A stretch of DNA of 32,402 nt from Candidatus Delongbacteria bacterium (GCA_028702975.1 JAQVNT010000002.1:1-32402), one strand, 5' to 3'. Shown: positions 22,516 through 31,244, numbered from the stretch's first letter. The notes: a model not told the origin generated them from the letters alone. Made by a program: numbers and translations.

Positions 22516-23647
22516 GTTCTTTAATCCATTCAATTATTTTATTTCCTCTGCTTTCCCAAAGCAAATCTGAAGTTTTTTCAAAAATGTAACTACTCATTTC
22601 AGTGATTTTATTCTCATCAATAAGAAGTGAATCAATTTTCTTTGCAAGATCTTTTGGATTTCCCGGTTCAAAAAATAATCCGGTCTTATTTTCGGATATA
22701 AGCTCACGACCTGTTGGTAAATCGGAACAAATTACAGGAATTCCGTAGCTATAGAAATCGAATAATTTCAAAGGAGATGTAAGAAACCTGTTAAAGAAAG
22801 TATCTCTCATAGGAACAATGCCTAATATAGTTTCCTTTAATAATTCATCAAGTTTCTTTTTGTTTATCCACCCAGAAATGATGATTTCAGCTTCAGGAAC
22901 AGTATTATTTATAAATGTTTCTATTTTCTCAATTTCTTCCTTATCTTTTCCACCGATTATTAGAAGCTTAGGTTTTGTTGTTGTGTATTTCAAAGATTCA
23001 ATCAATGTCTCTACTCCTTTAAGAGTATCGAGAGATCCGATGTAAGAAATATATTGTTTATTGGAGCTGGTTTTATGGTAATTCAATATGCCTGTTCTGA
23101 ATACTTTGGATTGCAGTTCCGTAAATATATTGAGATATAATTTACTCTGTGCTTCTTGAAGGCAGATCAATCCTGTCAATTGAGGGATGAATTTATTTTC
23201 GATCTTAGACTGTTTAACTTTTTTATTAATGTTAATATCATTACGCAAGGAAAGGTCTGCGAAAAAATCATGTGACTCGAAATAGACTTTTACATTGAAT
23301 CTGTTCTTGAGTTTTATAAGATACGGGAGGAAAGTTACACTTCGTGTTATAACAGCATCAAGAGACCCACTTTTAATCAAAAGACTCAATTCTTTATAAA
23401 TTTTTCTGTAGTAGAAAAAATTCGAATTTAAAAGAGGTCTGGTTATTTGATGAATAATTAAATTATCTGGTTTTTTTATATTAAAATATTCATGGAACAG
23501 TTCATCAGAAAATTTTTTGGAATTTCGTTTAATGAAGAAATGGCATTTCTCAGAATTTTTTGACAGTCCAATGCAGTTGTAAGTTGCAAATGTAGTACTA
23601 GGTGAATTAGAAGGCCAGTCACCTGTATGAACATAAGCTATATTCAA
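22508..23647 (-). CDS. Glycosyltransferase family 4-like protein
   Basis: A 379-residue GT-B protein. Opening NIAYVHTGDWPSNSPSTTFA; donor-domain marks YIGSLDTLKGVETLIESL, ISGWINKKKLDELL, PMRDTFFNRFLTSPLKLFDF (a variant of the donor-binding E/F-rich loop) and GIPVICSDLPTGRELISENKTGLFF. The start is TTG at 23647, sitting on the previous stop as TTGA, with no better start near; use of TTG at a stop-start junction suggests translation by re-initiation. Substrate unknown. Confidence 0.82.
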   Translation of the reverse strand: MNIAYVHTGDWPSNSPSTTFATYNCIGLSKNSEKCHFFIKRNSKKFSDELFHEYFNIKKPDNLIIHQITRPLLNSNFFYYRKIYKELSLLIKSGSLDAVITRSVTFLPYLIKLKNRFNVKVYFESHDFFADLSLRNDININKKVKQSKIENKFIPQLTGLICLQEAQSKLYLNIFTELQSKVFRTGILNYHKTSSNKQYISYIGSLDTLKGVETLIESLKYTTTKPKLLIIGGKDKEEIEKIETFINNTVPEAEIIISGWINKKKLDELLKETILGIVPMRDTFFNRFLTSPLKLFDFYSYGIPVICSDLPTGRELISENKTGLFFEPGNPKDLAKKIDSLLIDENKITEMSSYIFEKTSDLLWESRGNKIIEWIKEHE

Positions 23648-24570
23648 ATTAAACCCATTTTTATATAAAGTTCAGTAAATCCTGCAACAATTTTTGGGAA
23701 ATCAAAATGTTCAAGAACAAACACTTCACCTTTCATATTATAATCATTTTTTTCGATCAACTTCTCTAAATTCGATTTCAAATCATTATAAGAATCAATT
23801 TTATTTACATTTTCCATATTAAAAGTCCAAATGCACCATCTGCCGATATTTAATGCTTCGATCAGCGATAGAGGGGCACCGCCGTCATGTATTGGAATTC
23901 TAATGAAGATCTTATGTTTTTGCATCTCGGTTAAAACTTGATCTTTTTGAATATATGGGATGACCGAAACATTTTTAGGAACATATTCATCTGCTTCTTT
24001 TGTGTAAGGAAACCATGTAAACTTTATATCAGGATGATCTTCGGAAAGCTTGAGCAAAAAATCATGCCTAAAAAAAGTTTTTCTGGTTGAAGGAATATAG
24101 GCAATTACTTTTCTGTCATCGGGAAAAGTAAATTCTTTTTTTACAACTTCATGATTTATTATATAAACGATATCGTTATTGATACCTATTTCTGACAATT
24201 CTTCACTCAGAACATATCCGACAACAACTATCTTTGATATTATCGCACACATCCGAAGCTCAAGAGTTTTGCGTTTAGATTTAAGAATGTTATGAAGATC
24301 TGTACCCATGAAATGATTGATTATCTTTACACCAGAGAAAATACGGTAAAACAAGAAGTCGAATATTTTTACATTACCCCAGAAAAAATGCACGCAATCG
24401 TAATTGTTGAGTAGTATAATTCTTCTAAGAATGTTTTTGCCTTTCCATATTTTGTCTTTAAAAGACACTACCCTGGCATCAACAGAACTTATATCTTTCA
24501 CAATATTGCTTATTGACTCAGTAAATCCGGGATGAGCAACTATCAGTATTTTCATGCAGTTATTTTTCAT
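23644..24570 (-). CDS. Glycosyltransferase-like protein, GT-B type, acceptor and donor unknown
   Basis: A 308-residue protein with the GT-B pattern but weaker motifs than its neighbours: ILIVAHPGFTESISNIV, YDCVHFFWGN, INHFMGTDLHN (a loop seen in GT4 acceptor domains), and IFIRIPIHDGGAPLSLIEAL as the donor-binding loop, with AP in place of the usual EGF. It is shorter than typical GT4 enzymes (about 370) and has no C-terminal extension. ATG at 24570 overlaps the preceding stop as ATGA; an internal ATG at 24555 lacks a ribosome site. Confidence 0.75.
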   Translation of the reverse strand: MKNNCMKILIVAHPGFTESISNIVKDISSVDARVVSFKDKIWKGKNILRRIILLNNYDCVHFFWGNVKIFDFLFYRIFSGVKIINHFMGTDLHNILKSKRKTLELRMCAIISKIVVVGYVLSEELSEIGINNDIVYIINHEVVKKEFTFPDDRKVIAYIPSTRKTFFRHDFLLKLSEDHPDIKFTWFPYTKEADEYVPKNVSVIPYIQKDQVLTEMQKHKIFIRIPIHDGGAPLSLIEALNIGRWCIWTFNMENVNKIDSYNDLKSNLEKLIEKNDYNMKGEVFVLEHFDFPKIVAGFTELYIKMGLI

Positions 24571-25784
24571 ATTGTTAAATCTAAAACCTTGTTAAAGACT
24601 TCAGCCAGTTTTTCAGTCTGTTTTTTTCGATTGAATTTTTTCTTAAGTTCTTGATTCGGTTTTAAATCACCATTCATGGTTTTTTTAAAGAAGTCAATTA
24701 CTCTGATGTCGTTAAAATTTTCGTCTTCGGTAAAGAAAATTTCAGAAGCCTTATATTTTTTTAAAAAATCAGTAAGTTCGTCTTCTTTGTCAACAAAAGC
24801 GATTATCGGCTTATCCAGTGCAAGATAATCAAACATTTTAAGCGGAAATGCAGAACTCTCTCCGTAATTGGTTAAAAGTATCAGACCTATATCGCAGTCA
24901 TTTATGATATCATAGCTTTTTTTAAGGGGTAAATATCCTGTAAATGTTGTAATTTCTTTCAAACCCGGAAAATCCTTAAGCCATTTCTCATTAGATTTGT
25001 CGTCCATGCAAATAAATTCTATTTCATTTATATTAATTGATCCTGATTTTATCAAGCCGGTAAGCATTCGAAAAAATATTTTAGGGTCAGAAATTTTTTT
25101 AAATCTTCCATTATAGCATATCTTCAACTTCTTGGAGTCAGCTTTTTTAATATCATTCGGCAAGTCCATAATGTCAAAGCCATTAAAAATAGGACTTATT
25201 TTTTTATGGATTCTATTTTTAATCAGATCAGTTTTGATTCTTCTTTTAAGAGTTTCATTGACTGTTGTAAGAGCAGAGCAAGAAGAAATTACCTCATAAT
25301 ACATTCTTTTGTTTATAGTGCTGTATTCTTTCTCCTTAAATAAAGGGTAGGTGATCCATTCATCTCTAAAGTCAATAACAAGAGGTATTTTAGATTTTAC
25401 CGAGATTTCTGATGCGATACTGGACATTGAATGAGGCGGGACGGAAACAAATATCAAGTCGATATTTTCTTCTTTAATTATCTTAAGAGCCTGAGGAACT
25501 GCAGTTAATCGCCAGTTAATTATTTTATCAGGCTGGAAGAATTTACTGAACAATTTTTTTAATGTACCGGGAATAAATTTTCCGAAATCAGCGGCGTAAT
25601 AAACTCTACTGTTTATAACATCATTTAAAAAGTTCAGATCCTTTCTTTCAGTTTTATTTTTATTTGTCAGAATAACCGGTTCATACCCGAAACAAGACAG
25701 ATATTTTATGAATTTTGTAACTCTCTGTACATGAGCACCGGCATTGGGTGGAAAATAGTATGAAATTATTAGAACTTTTTTCAC
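24567..25784 (-). CDS. Glycosyltransferase family 4
   Basis: A 405-residue GT-B enzyme with the characteristic start KVLIISYYFPPNAGAHVQRV shared by many exopolysaccharide and core GT4 enzymes. Then IVSVPPHS-type segment (FVSVPPHSMSSIASEI), LVIDFRDEWITYP, and the donor domain with KICYNGRFKKISDPKIF, TFTGYLPLKKSYDII, ILLTNYGESSAFPLKMFDYL and KPIIAFVDKE. The start is GTG at 25784, overlapping the preceding TGA by four bases (GTGA). Confidence 0.83.
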   Translation of the reverse strand: MKKVLIISYYFPPNAGAHVQRVTKFIKYLSCFGYEPVILTNKNKTERKDLNFLNDVINSRVYYAADFGKFIPGTLKKLFSKFFQPDKIINWRLTAVPQALKIIKEENIDLIFVSVPPHSMSSIASEISVKSKIPLVIDFRDEWITYPLFKEKEYSTINKRMYYEVISSCSALTTVNETLKRRIKTDLIKNRIHKKISPIFNGFDIMDLPNDIKKADSKKLKICYNGRFKKISDPKIFFRMLTGLIKSGSININEIEFICMDDKSNEKWLKDFPGLKEITTFTGYLPLKKSYDIINDCDIGLILLTNYGESSAFPLKMFDYLALDKPIIAFVDKEDELTDFLKKYKASEIFFTEDENFNDIRVIDFFKKTMNGDLKPNQELKKKFNRKKQTEKLAEVFNKVLDLTI

Positions 25785-26725
25785 TTTTTTACCAGAATAT
25801 AATTTCTGAATCCACCGATTTGCTTACTGCAATTCAAGTATTTTTCTATGAATGAAAGGAATCTATATCGGAATCTCTCATGCTTATGAAGTTCTCTTTC
25901 TTCCGAAGGTTTACCGGAGTATTGTAGTTTATCTTTCCAGTTCATTTCAGCTATTATTTCTTTCATAACTTCAGGATGTGTCTCTGTAAATACTGCAAGT
26001 CTGTCAAGAGGTCCGTAGTCAAATTCGTTAGATTTGTCTCTATACATTTCTTCGACTCTTTTTTCTCCCTTATGAACCGTGTCTAAAGCTTTTTTCTTAT
26101 TAACCATAAGATTTGGTGGTCTTACCCAGCCATAATGATAGACATAGGCATCGATCAATGCAACTTTAAGCTTAAATGTTCCATCCTGTTGTCTGTAATT
26201 GATACCACCGAAATTAGGTATTCTTCTGAATGACTGAGCCGATTCCCATGAGTGTATCTCAGGATCATTCCTCACTATCCTGATTTCGTGAGGGTACCAG
26301 CCGTGCCCGGCATGATAATGATCGTAATCGCCCCAAAAATGTCTGTATTTAAACAACAGTCCTTCGATTCCTTTGTCATTCAAATACTTTTCGCAATCTG
26401 CTTTTATATTTTTAAGATATTTTTCATGAATGACTTCATCAGCCTGGAGATAAAACAGCCAGTCACCGCTACATGCATTTTTTGCTATATCCGTCTGATG
26501 GGCATTCTCCATTCCTCTAGGGTATTTCTCAAGATCCCATTTTGTGTCTATTATTTTAATTTTAGGATCTCCAATTGAGGCTACTCTCTCCCTTGTATCA
26601 TCATTACCTTCACCGATGGCTATAACAAACTCGTCAACGATAGGTAATATTGATTTGATCATTTCAACGACCGGATAATATAACTTTATTCCGTTTCTAA
26701 CCATAGAGAAGCCGCTAATTTTCAT
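25781..26725 (-). CDS. Glycosyltransferase family 2-like protein
   Basis: A 314-residue GT-A-like enzyme. SGFSMVRNGIKLYYPVVEMI and DEFVIAIGEGNDDTRE make the nucleotide-sugar pocket; GDWLFYLQADEVI provides the metal-binding QADE in the DxD position; a charged loop FKYRHFWGDYDHYH follows. The pattern is that of GT2 enzymes in LPS and capsule clusters of Bacteroidota and Spirochaetes. AAGGAGAT lies before the ATG. It follows the TagD-like gene by 13 bases, the largest gap in the operon. Confidence 0.8.
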   Translation of the reverse strand: MKISGFSMVRNGIKLYYPVVEMIKSILPIVDEFVIAIGEGNDDTRERVASIGDPKIKIIDTKWDLEKYPRGMENAHQTDIAKNACSGDWLFYLQADEVIHEKYLKNIKADCEKYLNDKGIEGLLFKYRHFWGDYDHYHAGHGWYPHEIRIVRNDPEIHSWESAQSFRRIPNFGGINYRQQDGTFKLKVALIDAYVYHYGWVRPPNLMVNKKKALDTVHKGEKRVEEMYRDKSNEFDYGPLDRLAVFTETHPEVMKEIIAEMNWKDKLQYSGKPSEERELHKHERFRYRFLSFIEKYLNCSKQIGGFRNYILVKK

Positions 26726-26738
26726 CTGAAATATCTCC

Positions 26739-27125
26739 TTATTTCCTGATATCTTCTTTTATTTGAGTAGTTGATATATTGTCTGTTCTTGGCAAATAAA
26801 TAACCTCGCAGTATTTTTTTAAAAAATCAAATTTTCCTTCCCAGTCATTTCCCATTACAAATACATCTACTCCGTTATTTTTTATATCATCGATCTTTTG
26901 TTCCCAATTATTCTCGGGGATGACTTCATCAACAAATTTCAAAGCTGCAACAATTTTTGATCTGTGCTCATAAGGGTAAGTGCAAATTTTACCTTTAAGA
27001 GCATTGAATTCATCAGTCGATACTGCCACGATCAGATAATCACCGTAATATCTTGCTCTTTCAAGAATTCTTAAATGCCCGTAATGGAATAGATCGAATG
27101 TTCCATAAGTAATTACTTTCTTCAT
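26739..27125 (-). CDS. tagD: Glycerol-3-phosphate cytidylyltransferase (TagD)
   Basis: A 128-residue cytosolic nucleotidyltransferase matching Bacillus TagD along its whole length: KVITYGTFDLFHYGHLRILE with the HxGH motif (His14-His17), FVMGNDWEGKFDFLK, and YLPRTDNISTT carrying the RTxxISTT signature (113-120). It makes CDP-glycerol from CTP and glycerol 3-phosphate. FAD synthase-like and heptose adenylyltransferase-like enzymes share the fold, but the residues around both motifs are those of TagD. In this operon it supplies the donor for the TagB/TagF-like transferase at 16721-17785. The ATG overlaps the preceding stop as ATGA. Confidence 0.9.
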   Translation of the reverse strand: MKKVITYGTFDLFHYGHLRILERARYYGDYLIVAVSTDEFNALKGKICTYPYEHRSKIVAALKFVDEVIPENNWEQKIDDIKNNGVDVFVMGNDWEGKFDFLKKYCEVIYLPRTDNISTTQIKEDIRK

Positions 27126-27787
27126 TTATTTCTCATCAGAGTATTATTTCTCTTTTCTATAATATCATCGCAAATTGTGTCAATGTCTTTATCGGTGATT
27201 ATTAGCTCACTTTCAGTTCTTTTTATGTTATTCAACCACTCTAAAGGAAATGATTTTATCCTGTATATTAGCATTTCAGGCTGCACGATGCTTTTTTTAT
27301 TCGCTGATTCCAAAATCTGAGCCCAATCGAAAGATTCATTGAATGCTATGCAGAAAAGATCGAAAAAATCTTTCTCTTCATCTCTGCTAAGGATAGCTGA
27401 AATTTTATTCGTAAGGATGTTCTGTATATTATCAACTCTAAAGCCGTTTTTGATAACTGAATTTCCATCACGATAAACTCTATCGTTTACGAAGTCTATC
27501 TGAAGAGTATCGGCCGCTTTGATGCGATGAAAATCACGGGACTGAACCAGCTTTTCTAATTTGATATTATCAGCTTCGAATCTGTCGTAAACCTGTTTTA
27601 AGTATTCCGCAAATAATCCGTCGTCAGGTGCAAAAAGATCAAGATCGTCTGAATAGCGGTAGTTATAATGAAAGCGGTGGAGAGCCGTACCTCCTGTGAG
27701 GTAAAATGAATTATCAAGAGAAAATACGGTTTTTAAAACCTGATCCTGCACTTCGTATAACTCTTTATAGTCTATCTTTTTTCCCAT
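27122..27787 (-). CDS. AbiEii-type nucleotidyltransferase
   Basis: A 221-residue nucleotidyltransferase of the AbiEii/AbiGii group (PF08843). FYLTGGTALHRF (GG at 32-33) and YSDDLDLF (catalytic Asp pair D48/D50) form the nucleotidyltransferase core, with KISAILSRDEEKDFFDLFCI as the family's conserved K-x-x-A-x-x-x-R-D-x-x-x-KD-x-x-DL helix. AbiEii proteins are best known as toxins of type IV abortive-infection systems, but the family is broad, and many members have no antitoxin. It is preceded by a small gene (16-base overlap) and followed by tagD (4-base overlap), in the middle of a glycan operon. The AbiEi winged-helix antitoxin is absent. Confidence 0.82.
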   Translation of the reverse strand: MGKKIDYKELYEVQDQVLKTVFSLDNSFYLTGGTALHRFHYNYRYSDDLDLFAPDDGLFAEYLKQVYDRFEADNIKLEKLVQSRDFHRIKAADTLQIDFVNDRVYRDGNSVIKNGFRVDNIQNILTNKISAILSRDEEKDFFDLFCIAFNESFDWAQILESANKKSIVQPEMLIYRIKSFPLEWLNNIKRTESELIITDKDIDTICDDIIEKRNNTLMRNK

Positions 27788-28095
27788 TCAAGTGCCTCAA
27801 TTCTGTTATTTTCTCCAAACATAAGATTTCTGAGCACGAGCACATATCTTTCAATGTAGAACATGTTATATGACGGTTTGAATTCATCGAACATCTGTTT
27901 AAGCGTGACTTTATCGAACAGGATATCAAGATCGTAAAGTTTACGCGAGGAATTATGGAGTATTTTTTCAAATAGTTTTTTCTTTAAGCGATTATCATTC
28001 CCGTCAGCGATGTTAATAATTTCGACAGGCGTAATTTTGTAATCCCAGTAACATTCTTCAACGATCCGTTCGATATGTGCAATTTGCAGCTTCAT
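27772..28095 (-). CDS. Small protein of unknown function, partner of the AbiEii-type gene
   Basis: A 107-residue soluble protein with no family I recognise with confidence. It is charged and looks helical: HIERIVEECYWDYKI, then VEIINIADGNDNRLKKKLFE, a middle YDLDILFDKVTLKQMFDEF, and FYIERYVLVLRNLMFG at the end. It lacks the winged-helix sequence of AbiEi antitoxins. Small helical proteins are often encoded directly before AbiEii-type nucleotidyltransferases, and this one overlaps its partner gene by 16 bases, so a complex (antitoxin or subunit) is likely. Its ATG follows the TAA of the flippase gene with no gap. Confidence 0.6.
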   Translation of the reverse strand: MKLQIAHIERIVEECYWDYKITPVEIINIADGNDNRLKKKLFEKILHNSSRKLYDLDILFDKVTLKQMFDEFKPSYNMFYIERYVLVLRNLMFGENNRIEALEWEKR

Positions 28096-29997
28096 TTACC
28101 TGTCATTCCCGCTGTCGTTGAACTGAATTTCGTACAGCTTTTTATATTTTTCATTGCTTTCAAGCAGATCTTTGTGTTTGCCGACCCCGAGGATCTCGCC
28201 TTTATCTATGACGGCTATCCTGTCTGAGTTCAGGATAGTTGACAGTCTGTGGGCGATCACTATGACAGTTCTGTCCTTTGTAGCCATCTCGATGGCCTTC
28301 TGAACTTTCTGTTCCGCCTCGGAATCCAATGAACTGGTCGCTTCGTCAAAGATCAGGATCGGAGGATCGCCTACAACCGCTCTCGCAATGCACAACCTCT
28401 GCTTCTGTCCTCCGGAAAGGTTCGAGGCTTTCGGGCTGAGCATGGTATTATAACCGTTATCGAGTTTTTCGATAAATTCGTCCGCGTATGCTATTTCTGC
28501 AGCTTTTTTAACATCTTCCAAAGTGATGGTCTTGTTCGAACCGTATCGGATATTGTTCTCCACGGTATCGTTAAAAAGAACAGATTCCTGAGTGACAGTC
28601 CCAAACAGATCGTGCAGATCTTTAAGCTTAATATCTTTGATGTTCACGCCGTCAACAGAAATGGAGCCTTCATTCGGATCATAGAACCTTTCAATAAGGT
28701 TTACAAGTGTCGTTTTGCCCCCTCCGCTAACGCCTACGATGGCAATTTTTTCTCCTTTACTGATCTCGAGGTCAATATTTTTAAGAATCTTCCTTGTATC
28801 GTAACTGAAACTTACATTCTCGATCTTCAGCGAATTATTAAAATCTGACTTACTGACCGGATCTGAAGATTCAATTATGGAAGACTTTGTATTAAGGATC
28901 TCGAATATCCTGTCCATTGACACAAGAGCTCTCCTGATCTCGGTGTAGTATTTGGTAAGCTCCTTCATGGGATGCAGGATCGAAAACACCGCGAACAAAA
29001 ATGCCGAAAAAGCTCCGAAAGTAAGGCCGGCATCATTATCAAGAACAAGCCTCCCGCCTATGAGAAGAACTATCACTCCCGTTATGGTACCGTTAAGTTC
29101 CGATAAAGGCACATTGACTGACTGATACAGGTGTGATTTGATCCATGAAACATAAAAATTATGGTTCTCTTTTCCGAACTTTTCAGCTTCGAGGTCCTCT
29201 TTCGAATAGGATTTAACTATCTTGATGCCGTTAAAAACTTCCTCCATTTTTGAATACAGGCTCGAATAAGTCTTCTGTATCCTCTTGGAATATTTTTTGA
29301 TCTTTGAGCCTATGAACGATATAGAGAAAGCGAAGACGGGGACTATTACCACTATGTAGAGAAAGAGCCTCGGACTTATAAAAAGGGCGATTGATACATA
29401 AATGAAGATCAGCGTGAAATCTCTGAGCGAGCCAAAGAAAGACTGAATGAAGAGATCGCTTACTATGCTCACATCCGAAGTCAGCCTTACCTGCAGGTCC
29501 CCGATCTTATGGTCCTTATAGAAGCTCATGGAAAGGTCGAGATATTTTTTAAAAAGCAGGTTTCTGATGTATTCTATAGTCCTTCCCCGTAAAGATACGA
29601 AAGTGATCTTATTCAGGTAAAAAAACAGATTTTTAGTAATAATAAGGGTTATCATCGAGAAAGAAATAGCCATAAGAAGGAGGTACGGGTCGGTCATGGA
29701 GAGTATATTGCCTATCCCGGAAAGGACTTTGTCATAGAAAGCTCTTTCGAAAATATCAGGGAATGAAGAAGAGGATAATACAAAGTTTACCGATTCACTG
29801 ATTCGGCCAAAAAAAACAGAGAATGTATTTATTTCATCAGAAACTCTTTTTGAGCCGAAGACATAATCGAAAAGCGGGACGGCCATCGTTACGCTAATTC
29901 CGCTGAGTAAGGCGAAGATCAGCATCGTACAAAGACCCGTGATCATCAGCTTCCACTGTTTCAGCATTATTTTGATAAGCTTTTTTATATTACTCAC
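28096..29997 (-). CDS. MsbA-like lipid-A / lipid flippase ABC transporter
   Basis: A 633-residue half-transporter: six membrane helices in the first 350 residues, then an ATPase domain. Walker A GVSGGGKTT (422-430), Q-loop at TVTQES (467-472), signature LSGGQ (527-531), Walker B ILIFDEATSS (547-556) and H-loop His583 are complete. The coupling helix region, with KDHKIGDLQVRLTSD (161-175), is typical of the MsbA/ABCB branch. At the head of a lipo-oligosaccharide operon it most likely flips lipid A-core across the inner membrane. The start is GTG at 29997 with GAGG ten bases upstream; an ATG four bases behind the GAGG opens only a four-codon frame. Two large extracytoplasmic loops (about 45-100) are longer than in E. 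coli MsbA. Confidence 0.85.
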   Translation of the reverse strand: MSNIKKLIKIMLKQWKLMITGLCTMLIFALLSGISVTMAVPLFDYVFGSKRVSDEINTFSVFFGRISESVNFVLSSSSFPDIFERAFYDKVLSGIGNILSMTDPYLLLMAISFSMITLIITKNLFFYLNKITFVSLRGRTIEYIRNLLFKKYLDLSMSFYKDHKIGDLQVRLTSDVSIVSDLFIQSFFGSLRDFTLIFIYVSIALFISPRLFLYIVVIVPVFAFSISFIGSKIKKYSKRIQKTYSSLYSKMEEVFNGIKIVKSYSKEDLEAEKFGKENHNFYVSWIKSHLYQSVNVPLSELNGTITGVIVLLIGGRLVLDNDAGLTFGAFSAFLFAVFSILHPMKELTKYYTEIRRALVSMDRIFEILNTKSSIIESSDPVSKSDFNNSLKIENVSFSYDTRKILKNIDLEISKGEKIAIVGVSGGGKTTLVNLIERFYDPNEGSISVDGVNIKDIKLKDLHDLFGTVTQESVLFNDTVENNIRYGSNKTITLEDVKKAAEIAYADEFIEKLDNGYNTMLSPKASNLSGGQKQRLCIARAVVGDPPILIFDEATSSLDSEAEQKVQKAIEMATKDRTVIVIAHRLSTILNSDRIAVIDKGEILGVGKHKDLLESNEKYKKLYEIQFNDSGNDR

Positions 29998-30034
29998 AGC
30001 ACATTTTCCTCAAATAATTGATCAGCGACATATA

Positions 30035-30063
30035 AATATAATGAATTAGTAGTTTTTAATCAA
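30035..30063 (-). promoter_or_regulatory. Possible promoter of the msbA-glycan operon
   Basis: On the minus strand TTGATT (30063-30058) and TATATT (30040-30035) are 17 bases apart, matching the sigma-70 hexamers at four and five of six positions. They lie 38 to 66 bases upstream of the GTG start of the flippase. No operator is visible, and AT-richness lowers the value of the match. Confidence 0.35.
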
Positions 30064-30144
30064 TCGTAATGTTAATCTTAATTGAGTTGATATTTTCCGC
30101 TTTTTCCGGTATATTCTGCAATGTATAATGCGGGGATTGTTCGA

Positions 30145-30972
30145 ATGATAAAAACGAATTACCATATGCACTCAAACTATTCCGACGGGAAAGCCGATCC
30201 TGAAGAATATGTTAAAGCAGCGGTCGAAAAAGGTTTCGTTTCGATAGGCTTTACCGAGCACGGACCGACGAAATTCAAAAAGCACTGGGAGCTCAAGCCT
30301 GAAAGGGTAGGAGAATATTTCAGCGAGATAAAAAGACTTAAGAATAAATATTCTTCAGATATCGAAATTTACTGCGGGCTCGAGCTCGATTTTCTTCCCG
30401 GTGTGGAAAGCAATGATTTTTACGAGCACGACATTGACTACAGGATAGGATCGATACATTATTTTTTCGATGAAGAAGATATTTACGGGGTTGACTGCAA
30501 TTTCGAGGATTTCAAAAAGACGATATTCGATTACTTCAGCGGAGACGTGAAAAAAATGGTCGGCGAATTCTATTCCAGGATCATTCAGATGGTTGAAAAA
30601 TTCCAGCCTGAGATCATAGGGCATTTTGACCTGATCAAGATCAACAATACGCAAAATCAGTTCTTTCACGAAGGCGAGAGCTGGTATGTTTCCGAGGTTA
30701 TGAAAGTTCTCGAGTATATTTCTTCAAAGGGAACGATGCTTGATGTTAACACCGGCGGAATTACGAGAGGTTATCTGACCGAACCTTACCCGAGCGCCTG
30801 GGCGCTTAGGGAAGCAGCGAGACTGAAAATACCCGTCACACTGAACTCCGACGCGCATAGGCCTGAGCATATCGACGGGAACTTCGAGCTGGTGACTCAG
30901 ATATTGAAAGATGCAGGCTACAAGGAAAAAATGATCCTGCTCGGCGGAAAATGGGAGAGCGCAGAGCTATGA
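30145..30972 (+). CDS. Histidinol-phosphatase-like PHP-domain phosphoesterase
   Basis: A 275-residue cytosolic PHP enzyme. Metal ligands of the trinuclear site are visible: TNYHMHSNYSDG (HxH), FTEHG, YCGLELDF, IGSIHYF, IGHFDLIKIN and LNSDAH, all in the expected order for the HisK/HisJ type of histidinol-phosphate phosphatase of histidine biosynthesis. No other his gene is in the window, so another phosphate ester cannot be excluded. I chose ATG at 30145 because GGGGAT precedes it and the protein then starts just before the first metal motif; an in-frame ATG at 30121 has no ribosome site. Confidence 0.82.
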   Translation: MIKTNYHMHSNYSDGKADPEEYVKAAVEKGFVSIGFTEHGPTKFKKHWELKPERVGEYFSEIKRLKNKYSSDIEIYCGLELDFLPGVESNDFYEHDIDYRIGSIHYFFDEEDIYGVDCNFEDFKKTIFDYFSGDVKKMVGEFYSRIIQMVEKFQPEIIGHFDLIKINNTQNQFFHEGESWYVSEVMKVLEYISSKGTMLDVNTGGITRGYLTEPYPSAWALREAARLKIPVTLNSDAHRPEHIDGNFELVTQILKDAGYKEKMILLGGKWESAEL

Positions 30973-31244
30973 ACTCGGTACTTATTGCGCTCATACTCGG
31001 AGGCCTTACCGGTTTTTTAGTAAAACAAAGAAAGGCCATACTTAAACATCTCGACAGGATCACATTTTATTCAGTTCTCGCGCTTCTTTTCTTTCTCGGA
31101 TTTTCAGTCGGCGCGAACGATGTCATCGTAAAAAATCTTCACAGTCTCGGTCTCAAGGCTCTTACGCTAAGTATTGCCGCTGTTCTTGGAAGTGTATCGG
31201 CCTCATGGATCGTTTATAGATTTTTCTTTAAGAGCAGAGAATGA
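30969..31244 (+). CDS. LysO-family transporter, N-terminal part (DUF340), split gene
   Basis: A 91-residue membrane protein with three helices (LIALILGGLTGFLVKQ, FYSVLALLFFLGFSVGAN, ALTLSIAAVLGSVSASWIVY). It corresponds to the first part of the lysine exporter LysO (YbjE), where the FSVGAND line contributes to the substrate path. It starts at 30969 as ATGA on the stop of the phosphatase gene, with GGGAGAG nine bases upstream, and overlaps the second half by ATGA. Splitting LysO in two is common in Bacteroidota-like genomes. Confidence 0.8.
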   Translation: MNSVLIALILGGLTGFLVKQRKAILKHLDRITFYSVLALLFFLGFSVGANDVIVKNLHSLGLKALTLSIAAVLGSVSASWIVYRFFFKSRE

